Positions 9,245-18,135 of a stretch of 64,000 nt of DNA are shown here, in pieces. How positions within the stretch are numbered: position 1 is the first letter of the stretch; every line of letters starts with the position of its first letter. The position numbers and the translations under genes were made by a program. The notes beneath the pieces were generated by a model. The model was given only the letters and a program-made list of their open reading frames with translations. It was not told the DNA's origin and did no database searches. This DNA is from Aquimonas voraii (lineage in GTDB: Bacteria > Pseudomonadota > Gammaproteobacteria > Xanthomonadales > Xanthomonadaceae), in contig NZ_FNAG01000005.1 of assembly GCF_900101825.1 (NCBI RefSeq), forward strand, positions 186,001-250,000. The letters run 5' to 3'.

Positions 9245-10039
9245 ATGACTGACTCCGCCGCCATCGAGTTCGACCGCGTCACGCTGGCGCGTGGCCCGCG
9301 CGTGATCCTGCGCGAGGCCAGCCTGCGCGTGCCGGCCGGCAAGGTCACCGCGGTGATCGGCCCCTCGGGCGCCGGCAAGTCGACCCTGCTGCACGCGGTC
9401 ACTGGCGAGCTTGAGCCCAGCGCTGGCCGCGTCCGCGTGCTCGGCTTCGAGCACCCGGCGCGCAGCACCGCCGAGCTGTTCCGTCTGCGTCGACGCATGG
9501 GCGTGCTGCTGCAGGGCAATGGTCTGCTGACCGACCTCTCCACCTTCGAGAACGTCGCCCTGCCGCTGCGCGAGCACACCCGCCTGCCGGAGCCGGTGCT
9601 GCGCGAGCTGGTGCAGATGAAGTTGAACGCTGTCGGCCTGGCCGAGGCCGGCGCGCTGATGCCTCAGGAGCTCTCCGGCGGCATGGCGCGGCGCGTGGCG
9701 CTGGCGCGCGCCCTGGTGCTGGATCCGCCGCTGATGCTCTACGACGAGCCGCTGACCGGCCTCGACCCCATCGCCTGCGGCGTGATCCTCTCGCTGATCC
9801 GCAACTTGAACGACAGCCTCGGCCTGTCCAGCTTCGTGATCACCCACCACGTCGCCGAGACCCTGGCCATGGCCGATCACGTGGTGGTCGTCGCCGAGCA
9901 GGGCATCGCCTTCGCCGGCTCGCCCGATGCGCTGAATGCCACCCGCGACCCGCTGCTGCGCCAGTTCCTGAACGGTACGCCGGACGGTCCGATCGGCTTT
10001 GACTACCGCCGCAGCGGCACAGGAGCGGCGCATGGCTGA
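9245..10039 (+). CDS. mlaF: MlaF, phospholipid transport ABC ATPase
   Basis: 264 residues. The start MTDSAAIEFDRV was chosen at 9245 to match family length. The Walker A motif GPSGAGKS is at 39-46, the signature is LSGGMARR, the Walker B region is LMLYDEPLTGLDP, and the switch His is in VITHH. As MlaF it would drive the MlaFEDB complex that moves phospholipids between the outer-membrane side and the inner membrane to keep lipid asymmetry. It is the first gene of a six-gene operon, and its 3' end overlaps mlaE by eight bases. Confidence 0.95.
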   Translation: MTDSAAIEFDRVTLARGPRVILREASLRVPAGKVTAVIGPSGAGKSTLLHAVTGELEPSAGRVRVLGFEHPARSTAELFRLRRRMGVLLQGNGLLTDLSTFENVALPLREHTRLPEPVLRELVQMKLNAVGLAEAGALMPQELSGGMARRVALARALVLDPPLMLYDEPLTGLDPIACGVILSLIRNLNDSLGLSSFVITHHVAETLAMADHVVVVAEQGIAFAGSPDALNATRDPLLRQFLNGTPDGPIGFDYRRSGTGAAHG

Positions 10040-10772
10040 GATGCTCGCCGCGCTGGGCCGCATGGGCCTGTTCCTGCTGCGCGTGCTGGGCGCGATCCGG
10101 CCGGGCCACGGCTTCGTCCGCGACACCGCCGCGCAGATCTATTCGATCGGTTCGCGCTCGGTCTCGATCGTCGCGGTCGGCGGCGCCTTCGTCGGCCTGG
10201 TGCTGGCCCTGCAGGGCTACCGCACCTTGAGCACCTTCGGTGCCGGCAGCTCGCTGGGCACGCTGCTGGGACTCACGCTCTACCGAGAGCTCGGGCCGGT
10301 GCTGGCGGCGATCCTGTTCTGCGGTCGCGCCGGTTCGGCGATGGCCGCCGAGCTGGGCCTGATGCGCGCTACCGACCAGATCACCGCGCTGTCGATGATG
10401 GCCATCGATCCCGTGCGCAAGGTGGTCGCGCCGCGCTTCCTGGCCGGCGTCATCAGCCTGCCGGTGCTGACCATGGTGTTCTGCGCCTTCGCCATCCTCG
10501 GTGGCTACGTGCAGGGCGTGCTGGTACTCGGCTTGGACAGCGGCTTCTACTGGAGCTCGCTGCAGCAGAACATCGACCTGGTGGACGACTTCGGCCAGGC
10601 CATCGTCAAGTCGATCTTCTTCGGCATCGCCACCACCCTGATCGCCACCTACGCCGGCTACCACGCGCCGCCCACCATCGAGGGCACCTCGGTGGCCACC
10701 ACGCGCTCGGTGGTGATGGGCTCGCTGATGGTGCTGTGCCTCGATTTCATCCTGAGCGCTACGTTGTACTGA
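10032..10772 (+). CDS. mlaE: MlaE, phospholipid ABC transporter permease
   Basis: 246 residues, start at 10032 behind AGGAG (10021-10025). It is the typical MlaE/YrbE permease: five hydrophobic segments, the conserved YRELGPVLAAILFCGRAGSA block in the middle, and the coupling region ALSMMAIDPVRKVVAPR. Two copies should form the membrane channel with MlaF underneath and an MlaD hexamer above. Confidence 0.96.
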   Translation: MAEMLAALGRMGLFLLRVLGAIRPGHGFVRDTAAQIYSIGSRSVSIVAVGGAFVGLVLALQGYRTLSTFGAGSSLGTLLGLTLYRELGPVLAAILFCGRAGSAMAAELGLMRATDQITALSMMAIDPVRKVVAPRFLAGVISLPVLTMVFCAFAILGGYVQGVLVLGLDSGFYWSSLQQNIDLVDDFGQAIVKSIFFGIATTLIATYAGYHAPPTIEGTSVATTRSVVMGSLMVLCLDFILSATLY

Positions 10773-10779
10773 GGACGCC

Positions 10780-11277
10780 ATGGCAACTTCTGCAAAGACC
10801 GAATGGAGCGTCGGCTTCTTCATCCTGATGGGCTTCGCCTGCGCCCTGGTGCTGGCGTTTGCCTCCACCAACTCGAAGGACGGCCTGCGCGGCGAGAGCT
10901 ACAGCGTGATCGCCCGCTTCTCGAATGCCGGCGAGCTCAAGGTGCGCGCGCCGGTGCGCATCGCCGGCGTCAAGGTGGGCGAGGTCGCGAGCGTGGTGTT
11001 GGACCCGGTCAGCTTCGATGCCATCGCCACCCTGCGTATCAGCGCGGACGCCGGCGAGCTGCCGGCGGACACCGCCGCGGCGATCTACACCAGCGGACTG
11101 CTGGGGGATCGCTATGTCGGCCTGGCGCCGGGCGGCGACCCCGAGCCGCTCAAGGACGGCGACGAGATCCTGCTGACCCAGTCGGCGGTGGTGCTGGAGC
11201 AGCTCATCGGCCAGTTCATGTTCGGTAACGGCGAGTCGGGCGACAAGACCGACTCGAACCCCGGCGCTAAGGAGTAA
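10780..11277 (+). CDS. mlaD: MlaD, MCE-domain lipid-binding protein
   Basis: 165 residues. One N-terminal transmembrane anchor (VGFFILMGFACALVLAFA) is followed by a single MCE domain (about residues 38-115, with APVRIAGVKVGEV and YTSGLLGDRYVGL). A short C-terminal helix (VVLEQLIGQFMFG) forms the hydrophobic pore in characterised MlaD hexamers. It lies 7 bp after mlaE. Confidence 0.96.
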   Translation: MATSAKTEWSVGFFILMGFACALVLAFASTNSKDGLRGESYSVIARFSNAGELKVRAPVRIAGVKVGEVASVVLDPVSFDAIATLRISADAGELPADTAAAIYTSGLLGDRYVGLAPGGDPEPLKDGDEILLTQSAVVLEQLIGQFMFGNGESGDKTDSNPGAKE

Positions 11278-11288
11278 AGGAGAACCCC

Positions 11289-11906
11289 ATGCGCATTACC
11301 CATCTCGTGCAGTCGAGCCTGCTTGCCCTGCTGCTCTGCGCAAGTGTGGCGGTGGCCGCCAATGTGCGCCCTGCCGCCATCGTCGAGGAGCGCACCGAGA
11401 GCGTGCTCAAGACCCTGGTCGAGCAGCGCGCCGAGTTCAGCGCCGATCGCGGCAAGCTCGACCGCTTCGTCGAGACCGAGCTGGACGCCCTGTTCGATCG
11501 CGAATACTCGGCCCGCCTGGTGCTGGGCCGGCACAGCCGCGGCGCCGACCCGGCCAAGGTCAGCGCCTTCGCCGACGCGCTGGTGAAGAGCCTGCTGAAG
11601 AAGTACGGCGCCGCCCTGCTCGACGCCGATCCCAGCCTCGACATCAAGGTCGCCGGCGAGACCGAGCTGCGCGGCGGCCAGATCGTCCGCGTGGCCAGCG
11701 AGATCCACCGCCGCGGCGGTGCGCCGGTCAAGGTCGATTACCTGTTCCGCCCGGCCGGCGACGCCTGGCTGGTGTTCGACGTGATCGTCGAGGGCGTGTC
11801 CTATGTGCAGACCTTCCGCACGCAGTTCGACGAACGCCTGCGCCGACAGAGCCTCGACCAGGTCATCGAAGGGCTGAACCGCGGCGAGATCGATGTCGAA
11901 GGCTGA
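11289..11906 (+). CDS. mlaC: MlaC, periplasmic phospholipid shuttle
   Basis: 205 residues with a Sec signal peptide (LLALLLCASVAVAANV). The mature part is the mixed helical and beta fold of the MlaC/Ttg2D family, with LDRFVETELDALFDREYSAR and the conserved end FDVIVEGVSYVQTFRTQF. It would carry phospholipid across the periplasm between MlaA at the outer membrane and MlaD. The start follows AGGAG (11278-11282). The 3' end overlaps mlaB by 14 bases. Confidence 0.95.
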   Translation: MRITHLVQSSLLALLLCASVAVAANVRPAAIVEERTESVLKTLVEQRAEFSADRGKLDRFVETELDALFDREYSARLVLGRHSRGADPAKVSAFADALVKSLLKKYGAALLDADPSLDIKVAGETELRGGQIVRVASEIHRRGGAPVKVDYLFRPAGDAWLVFDVIVEGVSYVQTFRTQFDERLRRQSLDQVIEGLNRGEIDVEG

Positions 11907-12183
11907 GCCCGCCCTGCGCGCCCGTTTCGAGGCCGGCGTGCTGCAGCTCCAGGGGCGCCTGGGCGTCGACGAGGCGGCGCAGCTGCTTGCCGAGACGACG
12001 CAACACGCTGCGGGCCTGCAGCGCATCGACCTCGGCGCGCTCGATGACATCGACAGCGCCGGCGTGGCCTGCCTGCACCTGCTGCAGCGGCAGGCCCGCG
12101 CCGCGGGTCGTACGTTGGTCCTGCAGCCGGTGTCGCCCCGCTATCGGGCCATCTGCATCGCCCACCGACTGTCCATCGACTGA
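11893..12183 (+). CDS. mlaB: MlaB, STAS-domain regulator of the Mla ABC complex
   Basis: 96 residues, a lone STAS domain. The phospho-acceptor-like loop reads LDDIDSAGVACLHLLQ, as in MlaB and anti-sigma antagonists. In the Mla system this protein binds MlaF and stabilises the complex. It starts inside the end of mlaC. Its position between mlaC and mlaA supports the assignment more than its modest sequence signature. Confidence 0.88.
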   Translation: MSKAEPALRARFEAGVLQLQGRLGVDEAAQLLAETTQHAAGLQRIDLGALDDIDSAGVACLHLLQRQARAAGRTLVLQPVSPRYRAICIAHRLSID

Positions 12184-12257
12184 CGCGTACACTCGGCGCG
12201 CTTCGCGCTGAGCGGACCCACCGCCACACCCCGTCGCACCGAGCGCAGGAGAGCGCC

Positions 12258-13100
12258 ATGAACACTCGCACCGCACGCAGCCTCGTCGTTGGCGCCCTTG
12301 CGCTGGCGCTGCTGGGCCTGGGCCAGGATGGCCGCGCGCAGGACACCGGCACGTCCTCCAGCTGGGGCCCGAGTCTGGACCTCGAGAACTCGGGCCCGCG
12401 GAGCGCCGAGCACGCCTCGGCGCAGTCGCCGGCCGACCCCTGGGAGCGTTTCAACCGCCCCATGCATCGCTTCAACATGACCCTGGACCGCATCGCCCTG
12501 CGGCCGGTGGCCAAGACCTACCAGACGCTGGCGCCGGCGCCGCTGCGCAACGGCGTGCGCAGGTTCTTCAGCAATCTGCAGCAGCCGCTGGCCTCACTCA
12601 ACCTGCTGCTGCAGGGCGAGCCCGGTCCGGCCGGTGCCGCGCTCGGCCGCTTCGCGATCAACGCCACCGTCGGCATCGGCGGTTTCTTCGATCCGGCCAG
12701 CCGCATGGACATTCCCTACCGTGACGCCGACTTCGGCCAGACCCTGGGCCGCTGGGGCTGGCGCGAGTCGCGCTATCTCGTCATGCCGATTTTCGGCCCG
12801 GGCACCGTGCGCGATGTCGGCGGCCGCCTTGCCACCACCCGCGTCAGCCCCGTCAGCTGGACGGCCCGCGAATACGGTTGGGGTGTCAGCGTGATGTACG
12901 GCCTCGATGCGCGCGCCAACGCGCTGCAGTTCGACGACCTGCTGCGCGAGGCTGAAGACGACTACCTGCTGATCCGCGATGCCTATCTGCAGCGCCGCCG
13001 CTGTCAGATCGAGGACTGCAGTGGCGACCTGCCGGATTATCTGCTGCCCGACTACGACTACGAGATCCCGGACGTCGACTTCGGCGAGATCCGGCGCTGA
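12258..13100 (+). CDS. mlaA: MlaA (VacJ) outer-membrane lipid-asymmetry protein
   Basis: 280 residues. The core has the family hallmarks: DPWERFNRPMHRFNMTLDRI, the stretch around LASLNLLLQGEP, NATVGIGGFFDPAS, and FGQTLGRWG. MlaA removes misplaced phospholipids from the outer leaflet together with a porin and passes them to MlaC. Unusually, the N-terminal signal (LLGLGQDGRAQDTG) lacks a lipobox cysteine, whereas E. coli MlaA is a lipoprotein, so a soluble or differently anchored form is implied. In E. coli mlaA is unlinked to mlaFEDCB; here it closes the operon, 74 bp after mlaB. Confidence 0.93.
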   Translation: MNTRTARSLVVGALALALLGLGQDGRAQDTGTSSSWGPSLDLENSGPRSAEHASAQSPADPWERFNRPMHRFNMTLDRIALRPVAKTYQTLAPAPLRNGVRRFFSNLQQPLASLNLLLQGEPGPAGAALGRFAINATVGIGGFFDPASRMDIPYRDADFGQTLGRWGWRESRYLVMPIFGPGTVRDVGGRLATTRVSPVSWTAREYGWGVSVMYGLDARANALQFDDLLREAEDDYLLIRDAYLQRRRCQIEDCSGDLPDYLLPDYDYEIPDVDFGEIRR

Positions 13101-13237
13101 GCCTGCAGACGCGAAGCGGCGGCGGAGTGGGCTGAGTAACCGCCCGCTGCTCGCATTCACGGCCGGACGCTCCCGTCGCGCCTACGCTTTCCAGCACAAG
13201 GGCCGATGCAGCCCGACCGCAGACCGCAGGCGTTTCC

Positions 13238-13837
13238 ATGTCCACGCAGCCGCAGCCCGACCGTCTCGATGCCGTGCTCGACCAGGCCTGGAGCCTGCTG
13301 ATCGAAGGCGCGGCGCGCCGCCAGTCGCCCTTCCATCAAGGCGTGCTCGCCAACCTTGGCGACGCAGGACCGGAAGCGCGCTACGTCGTCTTGCGCCGCG
13401 CCGAGCGTGAGCAGGCGCGGCTCGCCTTCCACACCGACCGCCGCTCGCCCAAGCTGGGCCAGCTGCAGAAGGATCCACGCGCCAGCTGGTGCTTTTTCGG
13501 CGAGGGCGTACAGCTGCGTCTCGCAGGTCGCGCCACCCCGTGCACCGACGGCGAACGCGTCGAGGCCGCCTGGCAGCGCACCAGCACGTTCGGCCGTCGC
13601 TGCTACACCGTCGGGAATGCGCCGGGCGCCGTGCTGATCGAGGCCGGCAGCGGACTGCCGGCCGAGTCGCTGCAGCCCGGGCTGGCGCCCGCACTCGTGG
13701 ACCTCGGCCGTGAGCACTTCGCTCTGGTCGAGTTCCAGCTCGAACGCATCGACTGGCTGCATCTCGCCCATAGCGGTCATCGACGCGCACGGTTCGAGGC
13801 CGATGACGGCTGGCAGGGGCGGTGGGTGCAGCCCTGA
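13238..13837 (+). CDS. Pyridoxamine 5'-phosphate oxidase-like FMN-binding protein
   Basis: 199 residues with the split-barrel flavin-binding fold of the PNPOx-related family. RYVVLRRAEREQARLAFHTD and SPKLGQLQKDPRASWCFFG are the FMN-phosphate-binding strands and loop, and RLAGRATPCTDGERVEAAW follows the usual order. It lacks the C-terminal substrate-binding segment of true PdxH, so it is probably a general flavin-dependent oxidoreductase rather than the vitamin B6 enzyme. It is a single gene after the mla operon. Confidence 0.8.
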   Translation: MSTQPQPDRLDAVLDQAWSLLIEGAARRQSPFHQGVLANLGDAGPEARYVVLRRAEREQARLAFHTDRRSPKLGQLQKDPRASWCFFGEGVQLRLAGRATPCTDGERVEAAWQRTSTFGRRCYTVGNAPGAVLIEAGSGLPAESLQPGLAPALVDLGREHFALVEFQLERIDWLHLAHSGHRRARFEADDGWQGRWVQP

Positions 13838-13967
13838 GGACCGCTCTCGGGAACGCGGGAGTGCGTCCGCGTTGCCTGCGCGAGGCAGCGCCCGCAATGC
13901 CGATCCCGCTGCGGGCTCCCAGACTCCAACCGAAGCGGCCATCGGACGGCGCTCTGGCCGACGGGTG

Positions 13968-14014
13968 TGTTTACGCGCGCCAGAATGTCTACACTCTGTA
14001 ACAGAGCGTAAACA
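13968..14014. promoter_or_regulatory. Nested inverted repeats: probable operator/promoter
   Basis: The outer arms TGTTTACGC (13968-13976) and GCGTAAACA (14006-14014) are perfect reverse complements. Inside them lies a second perfect palindrome, CTCTGT-A-ACAGAG (13994-14006). TACACT (13990-13995) is a plausible -10 element. The site is 70-115 bp upstream of the spermidine-synthase-like gene, so control by a dimeric repressor is inferred; the regulator is not identified. Confidence 0.55.
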
Positions 14015-14083
14015 AGACTGGCATGCCCAAGGACAGGGTGTTCCAGACACGGTCGACGCGCGGAAATCGGGGCAGGTACAACC

Positions 14084-17000
14084 ATGTTCGAAAGCAACGC
14101 GCGCCCAGCGCGTGAGGGCGAGGCTTTGCATCCCGTGCGCCTGCACTGGATGCTCGCCTTCTTCGTGCTGTCCGGTGTCTCCGGACTGATCTACCAGTCG
14201 ATCTGGAGCCAGTACCTCGCTTTGTTGCTGGGCAGCTCCGCCTATGCCCAGTCGCTGGTGCTCGCGATCTTCATGGGCGGCATGGCGGTGGGTGCATGGA
14301 TGGCAGCACACCTGCTGTCCCGACTGCGCAATCTATTGCTCGCCTACGCCTGGATCGAGGGCCTCATCGGGCTTGCCGGTCTGGTCTTCCACGGACTCTT
14401 CCTGCTGACGACCCAGTGGCTCTACACCCGCTGGCTGCCGGAGCTGCAATCGTCGGAGAGCATCGCCTTCAGCCGCTGGCTGCTCGCAGCCCTGCTGATC
14501 GCGCCGCAGACCCTCCTGCTCGGCATGACCTTTCCGATCATGAGTGCGGGGCTGATGCGCTGGCTTCCGGATCGGGCCGGCGCTGTACTCGGCGGGCTGT
14601 ACTTCTACAACTCGATCGGCGCGGCCGTGGGTGCCCTGCTGGCGACCTTCGTGCTGATCCCCGCGGCCGGGCTCGCCGGTGCGATGGCGTTTGCGGGGCT
14701 GCTGAATCTGCTGATCCTGGCGGGTGTCTACTACGCTGGCGTGCCCGGGCGCGGCGTGGAGGATGCGCCCTCTCCAACGCAAATGGGCGCCGCCGAGGGA
14801 GAGCCCCCGGCCAGCCCGGGATTCGTGCGCCTGATCCTCGCAGTCGCCTGTGTCACCGGCCTTTCGTCCTTCATGTACGAAGTCGGCTGGATTCGGATGC
14901 TGTCGCTGGTCATGGGCAGCAGCCAACATGCTTTCGAGCTGATGCTCGCCGCGTTCATCGGCGGTCTTGCCCTCGGTGGGCTCTACGTCAAACGCCGCCT
15001 TGACGCTGTTGGCGACGCGGTGCGCTATGCGGCGGTGGTGCAGCTGCTGATGGGTCTGTCGGCCTTGGCCACCTTGCCGCTCTATGACCATGCCTTCGTC
15101 GTGCTCAGCGCACTCATGGACACGTTTGCGTCAAGTGCGCGTGGCTATGTTCTCTACACGGCGTCGACCGCCCTCATCGCCATCGCGATCATGCTGCCGG
15201 CCGCCTTCTTTGCGGGCATGACTTTGCCGGTACTCACGTTCCTGCTGCTGCGGCGGGGCCAGGGCGAGGCGGTGGTGGGCAAGGTCTATGCCCTTAACAC
15301 GCTCGGCGCGATCGCCGGCGTTCTGCTCATGGTGCATCTGGTGATGCCTGTCCTGGGCCTGAAGCACGCCATGGTGCTGGCGGCGGGACTGGACCTCGGC
15401 CTCGGCCTGCTGCTGCTTGTGCTTTCGCAGACACCGCGGCGGGCGCGCGCGCTGCTCAGCGCCGCTGCCGTCTGCACCGCCGCCGTTGCCTGCACCCTGC
15501 ATCTCGCGGACTTCAATCCCATGCGTCTGCACTCGGGTGTCTACCGTTCGCGTCTGGCGGACCTCGACCCCAAGCGCAGCGTCTACTACAGCGCGGATGG
15601 CAAGACTGCGTCCATTGCCCTGCACGGTATGGCCGGCCAGAGCCTCACGATCGCCACCAATGGCAAGCCCGATGCCTCACTGAATCTCGCCCCGGAGCTG
15701 GCGCCGACGCCGGATGAGCCGACCATGATTCTGGCCGCCCTGCTCGGACTCGCGGCCCAGCCGGCGGCGCGCGACGTGGCGGTCATCGGCTTCGGTTCCG
15801 GGCTGACTACGCATGTTCTGACCCAGCACGCCGGCTTCGCGAGCATCACCACGGTCGAGATCGAGCCGAACATGGTCGAGGCGGCGCGTGGTTTCGGCGC
15901 GCGCGTCGAAGGCGCCTTCCAGGACCCGCGTTCGAGGATCGTGATCGACGATGCCCGTGCCTACTTCTCGGGCGCCGGCGCAGGCTACGACCTGATCGTT
16001 TCCGAGCCCTCCAATCCTTGGGTGGCCGGCGTTTCCAAGCTGTTCTCCATCGAGTTCTACGGGTTTGCCAAGCGTCATCTCAAGCCAGGTGGGCGACTGG
16101 TGCAGTGGGTCCAGGCCTACGAAATCTCCGATGCGACCTTCCTGACCATCCTGCGCGCCCTGGACTCCGAGTTCGCGGACTACGCCCTGTACCTCAGCAA
16201 TGACAGTGACCTCGTCATCGTCGCGACCGCAGAGGGTCAGCTGCCGGAACTGCAGGCGGACTTTCTCGCGCAACCCGGACTTCGCTGGAGCGCCGAACGG
16301 GCAGGCATCCGATCCGTTCGAGAGTTGCGGGAACGCCGCCTCGCCGATCGGCGGCGGATCCAGCCCCTGCTGGGTCTGGATGGAGGCCCCGCCAACTCCG
16401 ATTTCCGGCCGGTGCTGAGCCATTGGGCGCCGCAGGATCGTTACCTCGGCGCCCGCGCCACTCGGATCCTCGGCTACTACCGAAGCCCGCTGGGTGTGCT
16501 GGAGCAGGCGGGCCTGGGCGAGTTCAACCAGAACGATGCCTGGCGAGACCCGCCGGTACCACTTGAGATCATCAGCGCGCGCCGGCAGGCGGAAGAGTTC
16601 GCCGCGCTGATGCTCGACAGCAGCCCTGAGGGCACCCCGGGCGATACTCCTGCCGACCATCGCTTGCGGGGCTTGGCCTTGCGACTTCGAGAGCTGGGCG
16701 AGGTCTGCTTCCAAGGGGTGCATCCCTCGACAGCCCACGGGCTGCTGCTGCAGGCGCTGGAGCTCACCGCGCCCTTCCTGGACCCAGGGCGCCTGCGCAG
16801 CCTCTATGCCGCTCCGCCCTGGCTCGCCTGTCCTGAGGGCAGGCGCGAAAGCACTGCACCCGTCGAACACTTGCTTGAAGTGCTCGCCGCCTACGCCCGC
16901 AGCGACTGGGCGGCGCTGGCCGGCGCGCTCCGCACACTTGAAGTCCTGTCGCCGATCCAGCTTGCCGCGCAGGACCGTGAGGCCCTGGAACATCTTTCGC

Positions 17001-17188
17001 TGCTTGCTGCGTACAGGATGGGTGGGGCGGCGCGCATGCGCGCCGAGCTCGAGCGTCTTCTGACAATGCAACCCGATCGAACGACTGCGGCGCGCTTCGC
17101 CCTGCGCCTGACGGCCGACGTGCTGATGCGGGCCGAGGAGCATGAAGCGGGTGCAGGTCAGGGCGCGGATGCGTTCGATACCGACTGA
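14084..17188 (+). CDS. Fused MFS-like membrane protein / spermidine synthase-like protein
   Basis: 1034 residues. Residues about 20-470 hold some twelve hydrophobic helices in two blocks (SGVSGLIYQSIWSQYLALLL opens the first, and a second SGLSS-type start lies near 255). Residues about 560-740 form a Rossmann methyltransferase-like domain related to spermidine synthase: VIGFGSGLTTHVL, VEIEPNMVEAA, VIDDARAYF, and YDLIVSEPSNPWVAG. A helical tail of about 290 residues follows. Fusions of this type are common and annotated as fused MFS/spermidine synthase; the substrate is unknown, and aminopropyl transfer should not be assumed. It is transcribed from a promoter with nested palindromes. Confidence 0.82.
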   Translation: MFESNARPAREGEALHPVRLHWMLAFFVLSGVSGLIYQSIWSQYLALLLGSSAYAQSLVLAIFMGGMAVGAWMAAHLLSRLRNLLLAYAWIEGLIGLAGLVFHGLFLLTTQWLYTRWLPELQSSESIAFSRWLLAALLIAPQTLLLGMTFPIMSAGLMRWLPDRAGAVLGGLYFYNSIGAAVGALLATFVLIPAAGLAGAMAFAGLLNLLILAGVYYAGVPGRGVEDAPSPTQMGAAEGEPPASPGFVRLILAVACVTGLSSFMYEVGWIRMLSLVMGSSQHAFELMLAAFIGGLALGGLYVKRRLDAVGDAVRYAAVVQLLMGLSALATLPLYDHAFVVLSALMDTFASSARGYVLYTASTALIAIAIMLPAAFFAGMTLPVLTFLLLRRGQGEAVVGKVYALNTLGAIAGVLLMVHLVMPVLGLKHAMVLAAGLDLGLGLLLLVLSQTPRRARALLSAAAVCTAAVACTLHLADFNPMRLHSGVYRSRLADLDPKRSVYYSADGKTASIALHGMAGQSLTIATNGKPDASLNLAPELAPTPDEPTMILAALLGLAAQPAARDVAVIGFGSGLTTHVLTQHAGFASITTVEIEPNMVEAARGFGARVEGAFQDPRSRIVIDDARAYFSGAGAGYDLIVSEPSNPWVAGVSKLFSIEFYGFAKRHLKPGGRLVQWVQAYEISDATFLTILRALDSEFADYALYLSNDSDLVIVATAEGQLPELQADFLAQPGLRWSAERAGIRSVRELRERRLADRRRIQPLLGLDGGPANSDFRPVLSHWAPQDRYLGARATRILGYYRSPLGVLEQAGLGEFNQNDAWRDPPVPLEIISARRQAEEFAALMLDSSPEGTPGDTPADHRLRGLALRLRELGEVCFQGVHPSTAHGLLLQALELTAPFLDPGRLRSLYAAPPWLACPEGRRESTAPVEHLLEVLAAYARSDWAALAGALRTLEVLSPIQLAAQDREALEHLSLLAAYRMGGAARMRAELERLLTMQPDRTTAARFALRLTADVLMRAEEHEAGAGQGADAFDTD

Positions 17189-17590
17189 GGCCGTGAGTTC
17201 CAGCGGACCACGCAGCGGCGGGCGCGTGACTGGCCACGGCTCCCTGCCGTTGTGAACGTTCTTGCTCGCAAGGATCCGAACTCAGCCTCTATCGCGTCGA
17301 CTGTTACGGTTGCAACCATTAGCCCGGAGGCATCCTGCTTGCTAGCACAAAGGTCCTGGGCTAGATTTGCATCCGACTGTAACGCAACCATTCGATTTCA
17401 GTGGTTGAATACAGGCGGTGACGGTTGGCGGTGTGTCATGCCGGGTCGGCATGACGGGGGATCGACCGGAGCCAGAACGGGGAAATCAACAGCGTCACAG
17501 GTATTCGTGGGCGAGCATCGCCCGCGAGCGTAGCCGGCTGCATGGACGCGCGTGCCGGCATTCAGTCCATACACTTCGGAGAGACAACTC
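17189..17590. other. 402-bp regulatory gap before the Tad pilus locus
   Basis: No gene seen. The base composition is visibly less GC-rich than its flanks. It holds an imperfect direct repeat (CGACTGTTACGGTTGCAACCATT at 17298-17320 is too long a match to be chance when compared with the shorter CGACTGTAACGCAACCATT at 17374-17392), a TCATGCCG-ggt-CGGCATGA hairpin (17436-17454), and a second hairpin, GGGCGA-gca-TCGCCC (17509-17523), ahead of the pilin start. These may be regulator sites and 5' UTR structure for the pilin mRNA. No confident -10/-35 pair was found. Confidence 0.5.
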
Positions 17591-17893
17591 ATGAACAGCA
17601 TCAACCGTGCACGCGCTCCCAAGCGCATCCGTGGTCAGGGCATGACCGAGTACATCATCATCGTCGCCCTGATCGCCATTGCCGCCATCGCCGTGTTCAG
17701 CCTGTTCGGCGGCACCGTGCGCAGCCAGATGGCCGGTATGGCCCAGGAAATGGGTGGCACTTCGGCGAACGCCCAGGTCGGCAAGGCCACCAACGCCGGC
17801 AACACCGCTGCCCAGGTGGCCAACGCCGCCCACAACAACACGAACCTCGGCAACTACGACGACGCGGCCAGTTCCAACGTCGGCGCCAACTGA
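17591..17893 (+). CDS. flp: Flp-family type IVb pilin
   Basis: 100 residues. A short basic leader (NRARAPKRIRG) precedes a processing site RG/QGMTEY, with Glu at +5 and then Tyr, and a hydrophobic helix IIIVALIAIAAIAVFSLFGG. This is the Flp prepilin signature. The 60-residue C-terminal part is Asn/Ala-rich and low in complexity (NAQVGKATNAGNTAAQVANA), longer than minimal Flp pilins. As the first gene, followed by a hairpin, it is likely the major pilin, expressed above the assembly genes. Confidence 0.9.
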   Translation: MNSINRARAPKRIRGQGMTEYIIIVALIAIAAIAVFSLFGGTVRSQMAGMAQEMGGTSANAQVGKATNAGNTAAQVANAAHNNTNLGNYDDAASSNVGAN

Positions 17894-17905
17894 GATCCCG
17901 TGTTG

Positions 17906-17926
17906 CCGGGCGCCACGCGCGCCCGG
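17906..17926 (+). terminator. Hairpin after the pilin gene (attenuator)
   Basis: CCGGGCGC (17906-17913) pairs perfectly with GCGCCCGG (17919-17926) across a 5-nt loop, 13 bases after the pilin stop. There is no T-run, so it is more likely a partial terminator or mRNA 3'-stabiliser. It would favour pilin message over the downstream genes. Confidence 0.5.
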
Positions 17927-18135
17927 TCTAGCGCGAACCCCCGGCTCGGCGACCTCGCCGAGCACGGGCTTCGCGATCAATGGGGTGCTTGAGCTTCCGC
18001 GAAATGTGTCGCGCCGCTGCGCGCCGCAGGGCGAAGCCGTGTTCAAGCAGCCCGCAGGTTAGAGGCGGGGCGGCTTGACCGATGCCATTCGGCAACGGGC
18101 GGGAGCGCGCTGCGCCACCGATGCAGGAGAGGCCC

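Noticed and set aside
17357-17371. Sigma-54 promoter before the pilin gene
   Set aside because: TGGGCTAGATTTGCA has only nine bases between the GG and GC pairs, one short of the required spacing.
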